Positions 33,917 to 42,821 of a stretch of DNA of 64,000 nucleotides are shown here, piece after piece. Numbering within the stretch: position 1 is the first letter of the stretch; each line of letters starts with the position of its first letter. The position numbers and the translations under genes were made by a program. Origin of the DNA: Flavobacteriia bacterium (GTDB lineage: Bacteria > Bacteroidota > Bacteroidia > Flavobacteriales > Schleiferiaceae); NCBI GenBank assembly GCA_013373425.1, contig JABXHW010000004.1, positions 62,001 to 126,000 on the forward strand, read 5' to 3'. The notes beneath the pieces are model-generated. The model had not been told where the DNA came from and did not search any database. It saw only the letters and a program-made list of their open reading frames with translations.

Positions 33917-34690
33917 ATGAGTAACGCAGTAGACCAAGGAGGAGTAAATGTTGAAAAGAAGAACGGAGTCGCTCACGTTGAATTCCATCATCCCCTCAGC
34001 AATAGCCTTCCAGGAAAAGTGCTTTCTCAATTGGCAGAAACCATCACCCAACTCGGTAAAGACGATGAAGTTCTAGTGATTGTGCTTCGTTCAGCTGGCG
34101 ATCGTGCTTTCTGCGCAGGTGCGAGCTTTGATGAGCTTATCAGCATCGATAATTTAGATACCGGAAAGATCTTCTTCTCTGGATTCGCGAACGTCATCAA
34201 CGCCATGCGCAAGTGCCCGAAATTCATCATCGGTCGAGTTCAAGGCAAAGCAGTTGGAGGTGGTGTTGGACTCGCTTCATCTGTTGACTATTGCTTCGCC
34301 ACGAAGTTCGCCGCAGTGAAATTAAGTGAGCTCGCGATCGGAATCGGACCGTTTGTGGTTGGCCCTGCCGTTGAACGTAAAATTGGCGTAAGCGGAATGA
34401 ATGAATTGGCTATCGACGCTACTGAATGGAGAACTGCAGAATGGGCGCATCAGCGCGGCCTCTACTCCAACGTGTACAATACCGTTGAAGACATGGATCA
34501 CGCCATTGTGGAGCTCGCTGATAAGTTGGCCAAATCCAACCCAGAAGCGATGTCGGAATTGAAAAAGACCTTCTGGCGAGGCACTGAAGATTGGGATCAA
34601 CTTTTAGCAGAAAGAGCTGCTATCAGTGGCCGATTAGTTCTTAGTGACTTCACCCGAAACGCCATCAATAAGTTCAAGAGCAAGTCTTGA
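33917..34690 (+). CDS. Enoyl-CoA hydratase/isomerase family protein, one catalytic Glu missing
   Basis: 257 aa, crotonase fold. Oxyanion loops FCAGASFDEL (65-74) and QGKAVGGGVGLASSVD (109-124). Usual hydratases have Glu in GGG-x-E-L-A; here that site is G118. The second Glu is kept as E138 in LSELAIGIGP. That favours an isomerase or another acyl-CoA reaction over plain hydration. It could stand in for PaaF in the paa path, since no other PaaF candidate is in the window, but this is not certain. Coupled to the ABM gene (3-bp gap). Confidence 0.85.
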   Translation: MSNAVDQGGVNVEKKNGVAHVEFHHPLSNSLPGKVLSQLAETITQLGKDDEVLVIVLRSAGDRAFCAGASFDELISIDNLDTGKIFFSGFANVINAMRKCPKFIIGRVQGKAVGGGVGLASSVDYCFATKFAAVKLSELAIGIGPFVVGPAVERKIGVSGMNELAIDATEWRTAEWAHQRGLYSNVYNTVEDMDHAIVELADKLAKSNPEAMSELKKTFWRGTEDWDQLLAERAAISGRLVLSDFTRNAINKFKSKS

Positions 34691-34715
34691 TATATGTAAC
34701 ACTAATTTTTCCATC

Positions 34716-35606
34716 ATGAAGAAGCTATTAGCACTGCTTTTCATCCTACCTCTAACTACGCACGCGCAAGATGAAGAAGAATCGAGATGGTCCTACGCCG
34801 GTCTCTATTCCTTCGCAATGAGTCAAACGACTCTTACCAATTGGAACGCCGGGGGTGAAAACAGCTTCAACCTCAGCGGTCTTCTTCGCCAGGCAGCCGA
34901 TTACAACGGGCCGATTTGGCAATGGAACAACACCTTGGATGCAAACTTTGCGGTGAACTACCAAGGCAGTGACCCGCTAAAAACAGGTGACAAATTGGAG
35001 TTCACTTCACGTCTCGACCGCAATATTAATGAGAGTGGAACTTGGACGGCCTCTGGATTCGCCAACTTCAGAACCCAGTTTGCCGATGGATTTGCCAATA
35101 GAACAGCTACTCAAGCCATTTCAACTTGGATGGCTCCAGGGTACCTAACGGCTGGTGTGGGTTTCACCTACAAGAAAGAAGGGCTGCAGCTCTACATGTC
35201 GCCCATCACTATGAAACAGACCTATGTGCTCGATGACAGTCTATCAAATGTGGGAGTGTTCGGAGTAGAAGCGGGTGAGACTATTCGAACTGAAATGGGA
35301 GCTTACCTCAACGCTACCTACAACAAGGCGCTCACTGAGACTTTGGATTTAACAACCAACTTGAACCTCTTCTCAAACTACCTCGACCGTCCACAAAACA
35401 TCGATGTTAATTGGGAAACGATTTTGCTTCTTGAGGCTTGGAAGTATCTCAAAGTGAGCTTGCATGTTCACGTCATTTACGACCACGATATTCTTGTTGC
35501 AAACCCAATCACTCCGAATGGAAGCGATTACCAATCTCCTGGCGCGCAGTTTAAGTCTGTGCTCGGCGTAGGTTTAGCGTATTCGTTTGGGAAGTATTCG
35601 GAGTAA
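34716..35606 (+). CDS. DUF3078 outer-membrane-associated protein
   Basis: 296 aa from the ATG at 34716, which starts a signal peptide (KKLLALLFILPLTTHAQ); the frame opens at 34644 inside the previous gene. DUF3078 hallmarks: SQTTLTNWNAGGENSFNLSG near 38-57, WQWNNTLDANFAV, and barrel strands to the end (SVLGVGLAYSFGKY). It looks like a small outer membrane barrel of Bacteroidota. Function unknown. A strong bidirectional terminator follows. Confidence 0.88.
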   Translation: MKKLLALLFILPLTTHAQDEEESRWSYAGLYSFAMSQTTLTNWNAGGENSFNLSGLLRQAADYNGPIWQWNNTLDANFAVNYQGSDPLKTGDKLEFTSRLDRNINESGTWTASGFANFRTQFADGFANRTATQAISTWMAPGYLTAGVGFTYKKEGLQLYMSPITMKQTYVLDDSLSNVGVFGVEAGETIRTEMGAYLNATYNKALTETLDLTTNLNLFSNYLDRPQNIDVNWETILLLEAWKYLKVSLHVHVIYDHDILVANPITPNGSDYQSPGAQFKSVLGVGLAYSFGKYSE

Positions 35607-35633
35607 AACCTCAGAAGTCGGGTTTCAAATAAT

Positions 35634-35669
35634 AAAAGGTGAGTGTGCATTTGCAGGCTCACCTTTTTT
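35634..35669. terminator. Bidirectional terminator overlapping a stop codon
   Basis: AAAAGGTGAG (35634-35643) and CTCACCTTTT (35658-35667) form a perfect 10-bp stem with T/A runs on both sides. On the minus strand the stem includes the TGA stop (35661-35659) of the SRPBCC gene, so the hairpin serves both convergent genes. Confidence 0.9.
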
Positions 35670-36111
35670 CTGCGTTGGCCTTTAGTACTGCATTTCTGGA
35701 AGACAGTAATTTCTGCATATAGCTTCTTAAGAAAACAACATCCGCAAGCCTTCCCAACCACCCCATCGGCGCCTCATACTCAAACACATCCTTCATTACG
35801 GTCCTTCCCGCCTCGTCCAAAAACGTATGTCGATGCACCATCATCTTGAAGGGGCCTTGAACCATTTCATCCGTAAAAGAGTGTGGAGAATCGAATTCTG
35901 TGATGAGAGAAGTAAGTTTCCAGGTGAAGCCTAAGTGCTTTGCTTGCCAGGTCACCCAGTCGTCCATGCCCATGCAGCCAGACTTCACCCCAGCGATGGG
36001 GCGCTCATTGGTATGCGCCAACGATTCAACGTGAACATCCACGCTGCGCGATAAGTCAAACACCACCGAGAGAGGAGCGTTGATTTCAGTAATCAATTCA
36101 ATGGTTGGCAA
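35659..36111 (-). CDS. SRPBCC-fold protein
   Basis: 150 aa from a TTG at 36111, the only start that fits the family N-terminus (TIELITEINAPLSVVFDLSR). SRPBCC/START-like ligand-binding fold: GFTWKLTSLITEFDSPHSF, DEMVQGPFKMMVHRHTF, and FEYEAPMGWLGRLADVVFL near the end. This subgroup is often named cell-division-inhibitor-like or cyclase-like; the ligand is unknown. Its stop lies in the shared terminator. Confidence 0.82.
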   Translation of the reverse strand: MPTIELITEINAPLSVVFDLSRSVDVHVESLAHTNERPIAGVKSGCMGMDDWVTWQAKHLGFTWKLTSLITEFDSPHSFTDEMVQGPFKMMVHRHTFLDEAGRTVMKDVFEYEAPMGWLGRLADVVFLRSYMQKLLSSRNAVLKANAEKR

Positions 36112-36226
36112 GGCAAGTACGTGCTTCGTTGGTTGCTGAACAATCAGTTACATGCAATACGAATTTACGGAAATGAAAGGTTCGCTAAAGCCCTATTGAA
36201 GCGGCGTTCCTTAACAGGTTATCAAG

Positions 36227-36886
36227 CTATGCTCCCAATGCCCTGATTTCCTTCGGATTAATAACAGGACCCACCTTCGGAACCTCTAGTGTAGCAATCA
36301 TTGCTTTTCCAAGCATACTTGTTGTGACCACGGATTTCATCCTTCTTAAAAGCGGAAAGAATGGGCGCATCACCACGTAAATGTTCTGATACAGACGGGT
36401 TTTTGACTTTATCCCGCGTTCTGGGATGATCATACCTGGTCGGAACATATACGCTCCTTTAAAACCCATATTCAGAATGTCGTTTTCCGTTTTCCCCTTA
36501 ACGCGTGCCCACATTATTCTTCCATTCTCGGATGAATCAGTTCCAGCTCCAGATACATAGTTAAACACCATGTTTGGATTGGCCTGATGAAGGGCTTTGG
36601 CAAACGCGATTGCGGTATCGTAAGTGAGCTTCCGGTACTTCTCTTCACTCATTCCAGCTGATGAAACTCCCATACAGAAGAAGCAGCCATCGTATTTCCC
36701 CAAGTCATGGGCGTGATCTCCAATTTGGGTGAAATCACTCAATCGCATCTCTGTCAACTTCTCGTGCGTGAGGTCCAGAGATGATCGATTTATCACCAAC
36801 ACTTCTGTAATCTTAGGGTCGTCCAAGCATTCTAAAAGAACGCCTTTGCCAACCATGCCAGTGCTTCCTGTAATGATAACCTTCAT
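36227..36886 (-). CDS. NAD(P)-binding Rossmann protein (NmrA/epimerase-like)
   Basis: 219 aa. Nucleotide-binding motif GSTGMVGKG at 7-15 at the very N-terminus, then a short-chain-like core with FNYVSGAGTDSSENGR and ARVKGKTENDI (Y/K replaced by R-V-K region), FRPGMIIPERG later. Similar proteins are atypical SDR, often annotated as epimerase or NmrA-like. Substrate unknown. A CATCTTTG -7-like box lies upstream (36910-36917, minus). Confidence 0.85.
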   Translation of the reverse strand: MKVIITGSTGMVGKGVLLECLDDPKITEVLVINRSSLDLTHEKLTEMRLSDFTQIGDHAHDLGKYDGCFFCMGVSSAGMSEEKYRKLTYDTAIAFAKALHQANPNMVFNYVSGAGTDSSENGRIMWARVKGKTENDILNMGFKGAYMFRPGMIIPERGIKSKTRLYQNIYVVMRPFFPLLRRMKSVVTTSMLGKAMIATLEVPKVGPVINPKEIRALGA

Positions 36887-37320
36887 GCGTGATGGGATTT
36901 AGTTCGATGCAAAGATGCAGATCACATCTTCTGAATGTAAACACAATTTACGGGAAGAGGAACATGGAATGAGTGTTAGGTACTGGGTACGAAACTACCA
37001 CTAGCAGTGGAAAGTTCTTCTGAAGGGGTTTAGTGCAGGAGTGATACTGAATACTGGATACTCAATACTAGGAGTAACGTGCTTACGAGCATCCACGCTT
37101 ACGTTGACACTCAATACTATTAAGACGCGTTTGTCTTCTTCCCGCGCTCACGCGAACCTGCGCTCTTGCGATCCTTCAGACTGACTCCTGCCCACTAGAG
37201 CTGCTCTCTACACTACGTGGCCGCTTGCTCACTTGCACGCGTGCCTTCTCAAAAAGAGCGAACTATGCCGAGCTAGCCGGACTTCAAACCCCGGTCCTCC
37301 GTCCCTGGTCCATCATCCTC
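36887..37320. other. Noncoding gap with phrase-like degenerate repeats
   Basis: No credible gene in 434 bp. Part of it is built from short recurring phrases, for example variations on TACTGAATACTGGATACTCAATACTA near 37046-37072 (given here only as description of the repeat unit ATACTGRATACT), and GCTTACG words. Open frames on the plus strand at its right end are shadows of the E1 gene. Confidence 0.6.
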
Positions 37321-39405
37321 TCAATACCCCAATACCTCTCCGATGCGTTCCGCCACCTTATCGGCATTTGGAATCATCTCGCTTTCCAAGGTGCTGTTCA
37401 ATGGAATCGCAGGCATGTTGGCCGATCCAATCACATCTACAGGTGCGTCGAGGTGACGGAAGCAGTTCTTCTGAATCATCCCTGCAATCGCCTGAGCGAA
37501 GGTGTTGATTTGAGGCTCTTCTGTAACCACGAGACATTTGCCATGTGCACGAACTCGGTCGTAAACAAGCTCTTCGTCTAGTGGTACAAGTGTTCGTAAA
37601 TCGACAATCTCAACCTGACCTTTGTACTGCTTCGCAGCTGTATTCGACCAGTACACACCCATACCGTAAGTGACGATACACAGGCTCTCTCCTGAGTCGA
37701 TTTTATCTTGATCCGCCTCAAGCGCCACGCGCCCTTTGCCGAATGGAATCACGTAATCTTCTGAAGGCTCAACGGTCTTTGCTCCTTCCGTTCCCTTGAT
37801 CTTACTCCAGTACAAGCCCTTGTGTTCGAGCATGACTACAGGGTTTGGATCGTGGAAGGCAGCTTTCATCAAACCTTTCAAATCGGCACCCGTGCTTGGA
37901 TAAGCGATTTTGATACCGCGAATGTTCGTTAATACCGACTCTACCGATGAACTGTGGTACGGTCCGCCTGAACCGTATGCTCCGATAGGTACACGAAGCA
38001 CTGCTGAAGCTGGCCATTTGCCATTCGACAAGTAGTAGCTTCGGCTCAACTCGGTAAAGAGCTGGTTCAAGCCTGGCCAGATATAATCGGCAAACTGAAC
38101 TTCAACAAATGGCTTCAACCCGGTTGCCGCCATACCTACCGTGGAGCCAATGATAAAGGCCTCTTGAATGGGCGTGTTGAATACTCTATCGTCACCAAAC
38201 TTTTGAGCGAGTGTAGCCGCTTCACGGAACACGCCGCCAAGTCGACCACCAACATCCTGTCCATATAGCAAGGCTTCGGGATGCTCACGCATGATCTCTT
38301 GAATCGCGAACAGGGCTGCGTCGACCATCACAGTCTTCTCCTTCCCAGCAGGCTCTCGCTCACCTTTCTCCTCCGTGATTGGAGTTGGGGCATAATCGTA
38401 ATCGTAAAGGTCCTCCGGACGAGGATCTTCCGCTTTTAATGCTTCTTGATAGTCTGCCGCAACGAGCTCAGCAGCTTCTTTTTCAATCTTATCTAATTCT
38501 GCCGCATCAATACCTGCATCGATGAGCTGCTGGCGATAACGTGGGTATGGATCGCGCGTCATGTGCTCTTCGAGGTCATCTCGATACCACTCCTTTCGCA
38601 CACCCGATGTATGGTGGCCTAGCAATGGAACAGTCGCGTGAATCAAGAATGGACGACGTTCTTTGCGAATTGTCTCCAACACTTCCTTCACGGTAGCATA
38701 GCTCTCGAAAAAGTCGGCCCCGTCAATAGAACGTGTTTCTATACCGTGGAACCCTGCCGCATATTCGGCTGCATTCTGAGCGCGGGTTTCTTCAGCATTT
38801 GCTGAAATATCCCAGCCATTATCCTGAACGAAATATAGAATTGGGAACTGCTTCAAAGCCGCCATCTGTAGGGCTTCTGAAATTTCCCCTTCGGTCATCG
38901 CTGCATCTCCAATGGAGCATACTACCACGGGCTTTTCATCGCCCCAGTCTTCACCGATGCCCCTGTTCTCCTTGTACTGAATGCCCATTGCCACGCCTGT
39001 TGTTGGAATGGCTTGCATACCAGTAGCCGAACTCTGATGAGGAATCTTCGGCTTATCGTCGTCGTTCAAGCTTGGGTGAGAATAGTAGGTTCTACCGCCG
39101 CTGAATGGGTCGTCTCGCTTCGCTAGAAGCTGAAGCATCAAGTCGTATGGACGCATTCCAATGCCGAGAAGAATACTATCGTCTCGGTAGTAAGGTGACA
39201 CCCAATCTTGTTTTTTGAGTTGCAGACCTAAAGCCAACTGAATCGCTTCGTGTCCGCGTGAAGTAGCGTGAACGTACTTGCTCGTTACTTCTTTGTTCTC
39301 CTCATAAAGCTCGGCCAGAGCCTTAGCAGTCGACATCAATTTAAATGCCTCGAGGAGTATATCGTTAGAGATTTTCATTGCAGAATTCTTCTCTTTCGTG
39401 CTCAT
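37321..39405 (-). CDS. Fused alpha/beta E1 component of a 2-oxoacid dehydrogenase (branched-chain type)
   Basis: 694 aa. Thiamine-diphosphate enzyme that decarboxylates 2-oxoacids, most likely branched-chain ones, before transfer to a lipoyl E2. The alpha part (1-~345) has GDAAMTEGEISEALQMAAL...QDNGWDIS, the ThDP/Mg motif. After a linker the beta part (~360-694) has YGQDVGGRLGGVF, TPIQEAFIIGSTVGMAATG and VTYGMGVYWS. In many bacteria these are two genes; the fusion is common in Bacteroidota. No E2 or E3 gene is adjacent. Start at 39405; a second ATG is at 39378. Confidence 0.92.
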   Translation of the reverse strand: MSTKEKNSAMKISNDILLEAFKLMSTAKALAELYEENKEVTSKYVHATSRGHEAIQLALGLQLKKQDWVSPYYRDDSILLGIGMRPYDLMLQLLAKRDDPFSGGRTYYSHPSLNDDDKPKIPHQSSATGMQAIPTTGVAMGIQYKENRGIGEDWGDEKPVVVCSIGDAAMTEGEISEALQMAALKQFPILYFVQDNGWDISANAEETRAQNAAEYAAGFHGIETRSIDGADFFESYATVKEVLETIRKERRPFLIHATVPLLGHHTSGVRKEWYRDDLEEHMTRDPYPRYRQQLIDAGIDAAELDKIEKEAAELVAADYQEALKAEDPRPEDLYDYDYAPTPITEEKGEREPAGKEKTVMVDAALFAIQEIMREHPEALLYGQDVGGRLGGVFREAATLAQKFGDDRVFNTPIQEAFIIGSTVGMAATGLKPFVEVQFADYIWPGLNQLFTELSRSYYLSNGKWPASAVLRVPIGAYGSGGPYHSSSVESVLTNIRGIKIAYPSTGADLKGLMKAAFHDPNPVVMLEHKGLYWSKIKGTEGAKTVEPSEDYVIPFGKGRVALEADQDKIDSGESLCIVTYGMGVYWSNTAAKQYKGQVEIVDLRTLVPLDEELVYDRVRAHGKCLVVTEEPQINTFAQAIAGMIQKNCFRHLDAPVDVIGSANMPAIPLNSTLESEMIPNADKVAERIGEVLGY

Positions 39406-39422
39406 AGTTCAGAGTTGAGGGG

Positions 39423-39430
39423 CAAAGGTA
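39423..39430 (-). promoter_or_regulatory. -7 promoter box for the E1 gene
   Basis: Minus-strand TACCTTTG, a full match, 17 nt before the ATG at 39405. No TTG at -33. Confidence 0.5.
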
Positions 39431-39492
39431 AGAAATACAGTGGCGGGATAGGGTGTTGGAGTGGATAGGTGGAAGTGTGTATGGTTACTGCT

Positions 39493-40140
39493 CTATTCCT
39501 TCTCGAGCCTTATACACTCTACGCCTCGGTGTGTTTCAATCAAAACAATGTAAACCCCTTGGTTTAGTGTCCTTATATCTGTATTGCCACTAAAGCTGAG
39601 AACCTCTAAAACCTTTCGACCGAGAAGGTCATATACATAGAGTCGGCAATTTTCTTCTCCGAGTCCCGAAACTTGAACTTCTCCGGAAGCTGGATTCGGA
39701 AAGAGCTTGATTTCGCTCCCTTCAGATTCTGAGTGAGACAATGGAATTTGGATCCACGTGTCTAACGTTTCCACAGCATATGTTTGAGCGACAGGCGTGC
39801 AGTTCACTGAATCCGTGTTTTCCAAAATATACGTCATCACCCTTACAGGTCTTGAGCCTGTCGGAACGACAAGCGTATCCTGATACGCAGTATCGTATGG
39901 TGTGTTCAGAGGAAAAACCCAACACTCGCGAAAAAACAAGTCTACCCGCAGAGTGTCTTGATAGAAGGCTGTCTCAATCCGCTTTAAGTCTTCAATGGTT
40001 TGAACGTTTAAAAATGTCCCTGCCAAATAACCTGTCAGCACTTGCTGGTTAGAATCATACTGAAAACTAGCTGAGTCTATTGTCTGGGAACGAACAATTC
40101 CCGCCATCAGAAGTGATATTGAAAAAATGAAGGTCTTCAT
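39493..40140 (-). CDS. Small secreted protein with T9SS sorting domain
   Basis: 215 aa. Signal peptide ends near IVRSQ. A short exported region (20-~130) of unknown fold has one Cys pair (ECWVFPL, SVNCTP). The last 80 residues are a T9SS C-terminal domain: LFPNPASGEVQVSGL, LYVYDLLGRKVLEV, DIRTLNQGVYIVLIET. More than a third of the protein is the sorting domain. Cargo function unknown. Confidence 0.85.
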   Translation of the reverse strand: MKTFIFSISLLMAGIVRSQTIDSASFQYDSNQQVLTGYLAGTFLNVQTIEDLKRIETAFYQDTLRVDLFFRECWVFPLNTPYDTAYQDTLVVPTGSRPVRVMTYILENTDSVNCTPVAQTYAVETLDTWIQIPLSHSESEGSEIKLFPNPASGEVQVSGLGEENCRLYVYDLLGRKVLEVLSFSGNTDIRTLNQGVYIVLIETHRGVECIRLEKE

Positions 40141-40256
40141 GAGAGCAGTTGAACTCGAATATACGAAATGAGTCGATGCGCCCTATTCTCAACCGTACTC
40201 GCTCCCACTTTCCACCGTTCAAACCAGGTCACCAGCTAACCAGGTCACCCATTCCC

Positions 40257-40625
40257 CTATTTCCCATTCAACCGATGCTCCATCAATGCACCTATGCTGT
40301 GCGCTCGGCTCTTTGCTTCATCCGCCACAGGACCTTTAAAAAGTTGATCCACATTCTTGTCGAACAAATCAAGCCACACACGAAAGGTTTCCGCCGTAAG
40401 CGGAGTCTTCTCAGCCAATTTGAAATGCACTCCCATTGCACCACCACGATAGTTTTCTGTGCCGAGCAAGATGGAGCTCCAGAAGTTCGAAATGTGGGGC
40501 AAGTGCTCTTCCAAGTCTATCTGCGCAACATCGGTGAAGATGTATGCAATCTCGCTTTTCAAAAGGTCGTTATAGAAAGCTCGAACTAGTTGGTCGATAT
40601 CGGAAGGTGAGGTTATGTCTTGCAA
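40257..40625 (-). CDS. Truncated haemoglobin, group III
   Basis: 122 aa from a TTG at 40625; no ATG lies upstream in frame and the N-terminus is complete. 2-on-2 globin of group III: early VRAFYNDLLKSEIAYIF with the B-helix Tyr, HLPHISNFWSSILLG, and proximal H67 in GVHFKLAEKTPL. Binds haem and oxygen or NO; possible roles are NO detoxification or oxygen supply. It stands alone between a T9SS gene and a repeat-rich gap. Confidence 0.88.
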   Translation of the reverse strand: MQDITSPSDIDQLVRAFYNDLLKSEIAYIFTDVAQIDLEEHLPHISNFWSSILLGTENYRGGAMGVHFKLAEKTPLTAETFRVWLDLFDKNVDQLFKGPVADEAKSRAHSIGALMEHRLNGK

Positions 40626-40850
40626 GGGGGTAATGGGTTCAGGGATTTTAAAGGGTTCAGGGAAGAGCGAAGAGAAACGGGGTTCATGACAAGATTACAA
40701 ATTCACTTGATCCATGCCCCACCAATTCACCACATAACGAACTCACCTGGTCACCTGGTCACGAACATACCTCATTTGATTATAGTGTCAAAGTGAATGG
40801 ACTGACGAACAGGGCATGAAAATGGGACGGGGAGAGGTGAGGGCAGCTGC

Positions 40851-41033
40851 CCGGGGCGCGTACCCGCGTCCCCAGTATCAAGGTACGAACCTCAAGATCT
40901 TTAGTCGGAGAGTAAACGTTTACTTGCGGCTGCAATTCGAGAAATTGCGTGATTCACGCATTTCTGCACTGAGATTCGACACATCCTGCGACTTTCTTAC
41001 GAACTTGAGACTGGGGCGGGGCTCCCAGCCCCG
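40851..41033 (+). repeat. Dispersed palindrome-rich repeat, copy 1
   Basis: Shares with the reverse strand of 61441-61653: CCGGGGCGCGTACCCGCG then TCCCCA, then TAAACGTTTACTT with a 10-bp palindrome, GTGATTCACGCATTTC (40949-40964), a GAACTTGA word and a G/C-rich end. The end carries hairpin CGGGGCT-CCC-AGCCCCG (41017-41033). Closest identity is in the first 114 bp. Confidence 0.8.
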
Positions 41034-41114
41034 TGCCTGAACATTGTACCTCCCCCACTGTCCCTCTGCCCCTTAATTCCCCTTAAAACCCTTAATTCCC
41101 TTACCCCCTTTTCG

Positions 41115-41122
41115 TACCTTTA
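41115..41122 (+). promoter_or_regulatory. -7 promoter box for the membrane protein at 41139
   Basis: TACCTTTA, 16 nt before the ATG. No TTG at -33. Confidence 0.45.
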
Positions 41123-41138
41123 ACCAAACACCTATCAG

Positions 41139-42125
41139 ATGACCGCAAGACAACCCCTTTGGCCTTTTGCGATTCCTATCGCCCTCCTTTCTGCATTGTT
41201 TATTATCGCTTTTAGCCCCAACCTCGTAGAGCAGGAGTGGGTAGCCGAAGCAGTGTCAATTGACTTGATGCTCACCGTCCCTCTAGCGTGGTATCTCGTG
41301 ATTAGGAAGCGGTCAATTTCGAAAATTACCGTAGTTCCTATCAGCATCCTCTGCTTGCTAATAGGCTACCAAATCGTGCCTGAAAACCGACACGTCATCC
41401 TCGATGGCTATCAGAACTTTGTTCTTCCATTTGTAGAGCTCGGCGTTCTTAGTTTTGTGATCTATAACGTTGTCCGGTTTCAGAAAGCCACGAAAGCAAA
41501 ACGCAACAGCGATGGAGATTTTTTTGATGCGATTACAGCTGTCACCTCCGAAATGGTTCCTGGTAAACTAGCTCCTTTTTTGGCGCTGGAAATTTCCATG
41601 ATCTACTATGCTTTCAGCTTCAAAAAAGGCAAGGCTTTGGATCCAAATGCCTTCGCTTATCACAAAGAAAGCGGTGTCAGAGCACTCTATGGAGCAATCG
41701 TGTTTATCATATTGGTTGAAACCGTGGCCCTGCACTTTTTATTGGTTGGATGGAGCCCCACTTTTGCTTGGGTACTCACCATACTCAGCCTCTATACCGG
41801 ATTACAGTTCTTAGCATTTGCGCGCTCCATGGGCATGCGACCGATGAAGATTGAAAAAGACACATTGGTGTTTCGCCTCGGTACTTTCGCCCACGGGAAC
41901 ATCCCTCTTGAAATGATTGCGAAGGCTTACAAGCATACCAGTGACTTGCCGGAAGACAAGAGTGTAAAAAAACTTGGACTGCTCGGTGAACTCGAGTCGC
42001 ACAACGTGGTTCTTGAACTCACAGAACCTATCACCTTCACGCGCCTCTATGGAAAGAAAGAGGAGCACACCAAGATTGCCTTCTGGGTAGACAACCCAAG
42101 TGCGCTACTCGAACGTATAAGCTAG
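41139..42125 (+). CDS. Uncharacterised multi-pass membrane protein
   Basis: 328 aa. About seven hydrophobic helices: near 10-25, 40-55, 63-78, 90-108, 145-160, 182-202 and 208-225. The remaining ~100 residues are soluble and beta-rich (IEKDTLVFRLGTFAHGNIPLEMIAKAYKH, described by its parts), resembling a PH-like domain. Not recognised as a named family. It is followed after 21 bp by the DUF2461 gene. Confidence 0.75.
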   Translation: MTARQPLWPFAIPIALLSALFIIAFSPNLVEQEWVAEAVSIDLMLTVPLAWYLVIRKRSISKITVVPISILCLLIGYQIVPENRHVILDGYQNFVLPFVELGVLSFVIYNVVRFQKATKAKRNSDGDFFDAITAVTSEMVPGKLAPFLALEISMIYYAFSFKKGKALDPNAFAYHKESGVRALYGAIVFIILVETVALHFLLVGWSPTFAWVLTILSLYTGLQFLAFARSMGMRPMKIEKDTLVFRLGTFAHGNIPLEMIAKAYKHTSDLPEDKSVKKLGLLGELESHNVVLELTEPITFTRLYGKKEEHTKIAFWVDNPSALLERIS

Positions 42126-42146
42126 CACGACGTAACTTCCACTCCC

Positions 42147-42821
42147 ATGAACTACTTCTCCCCCGACTTCCTCGCTTTCTTCAAAGAGCTCGCAGGCAAC
42201 AATCACAAAGACTGGTTTGATGAAAATCGAAGTCGATATGAACGCGAAGTGAAAGAACCCTTCAAGGCATTCGTAGGCGACCTCATCGGACATATCCGCG
42301 GTGCGCATGAACCCGATCTTCTCATCGAGCCGAAGGACGCCATCTTCCGAATCAACCGAGACATCCGATTCTCAAAAGACAAGACGCCCTATAAAACCAA
42401 CGTCTCAGCCCTTCTATCTCCTGAAGGCAGAAAGGCGAAGGACTTTCCTGCACTTTATATTGAACTTGGTCCAGAACGATTGGGGATTTACGGGGGACTC
42501 TATCAGCTTGCTCCAGCGCAGGTGAAGGAAGTGCGAAAATATTTTGCAGATCACCTTTCAAAGTTCCAGAAGCTAAATGGTGATTCTAACTTCAGAAATC
42601 ACTTTCCTGAAGGAATCGTGGGCGAAGCTCAAAAGCGGGTGGATAAGTCGATTGCCGAAGCTGCGGAGAAAGAACCCATCCTCTTTCAGAAACAGTTCTA
42701 TTACTACAATCACGCTGATCCAAAGTTGATTCCAACAGACGGACTTCTTATCACCGTCATGGACCATTATGAAGCATCGAAAGATATGATGCAGTTCCTG
42801 AGAACGTCGATGGGAAAATAA
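42147..42821 (+). CDS. DUF2461 family protein
   Basis: 224 aa. The DUF2461 beginning is clear: YFSPDFLAFFKELAGNNHK and DWFDENRSRYE, then IFRINRDIRFSKDKTPYKTN and GIYGGLYQLAPAQVKEVR. The family is widespread and uncharacterised (TIGR02453-type). Its TAA at 42819-42821 abuts the stop of the convergent RNase H-like gene. A TAACTTCC box-like sequence lies upstream of the ATG. Confidence 0.92.
   Translation: MNYFSPDFLAFFKELAGNNHKDWFDENRSRYEREVKEPFKAFVGDLIGHIRGAHEPDLLIEPKDAIFRINRDIRFSKDKTPYKTNVSALLSPEGRKAKDFPALYIELGPERLGIYGGLYQLAPAQVKEVRKYFADHLSKFQKLNGDSNFRNHFPEGIVGEAQKRVDKSIAEAAEKEPILFQKQFYYYNHADPKLIPTDGLLITVMDHYEASKDMMQFLRTSMGK

Larger units (their letters stand above)
40626..41138. other. 513-bp noncoding gap with repeats and phrase-like DNA
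   Basis: No gene is supported. It holds G/C phrases (GGGTTCAGGGA-like, CACCTGGTCACCTGGTCAC), then the dispersed palindrome-rich repeat at 40851-41033, then CCCTTAATTCCC-like phrases up to the promoter at 41115. An open frame at 40816 follows the repeat and is not convincing. Confidence 0.65.

Noticed and set aside
37225-37581. Open frames on the plus strand at the 3' end of the E1 gene
   Set aside because: Most of their length is antisense to the well-supported E1 coding sequence.
40816-41040. 74-aa Arg-rich open frame
   Set aside because: It lies within the dispersed palindrome-rich repeat; the matching region at 61441-61653 does not keep the frame.
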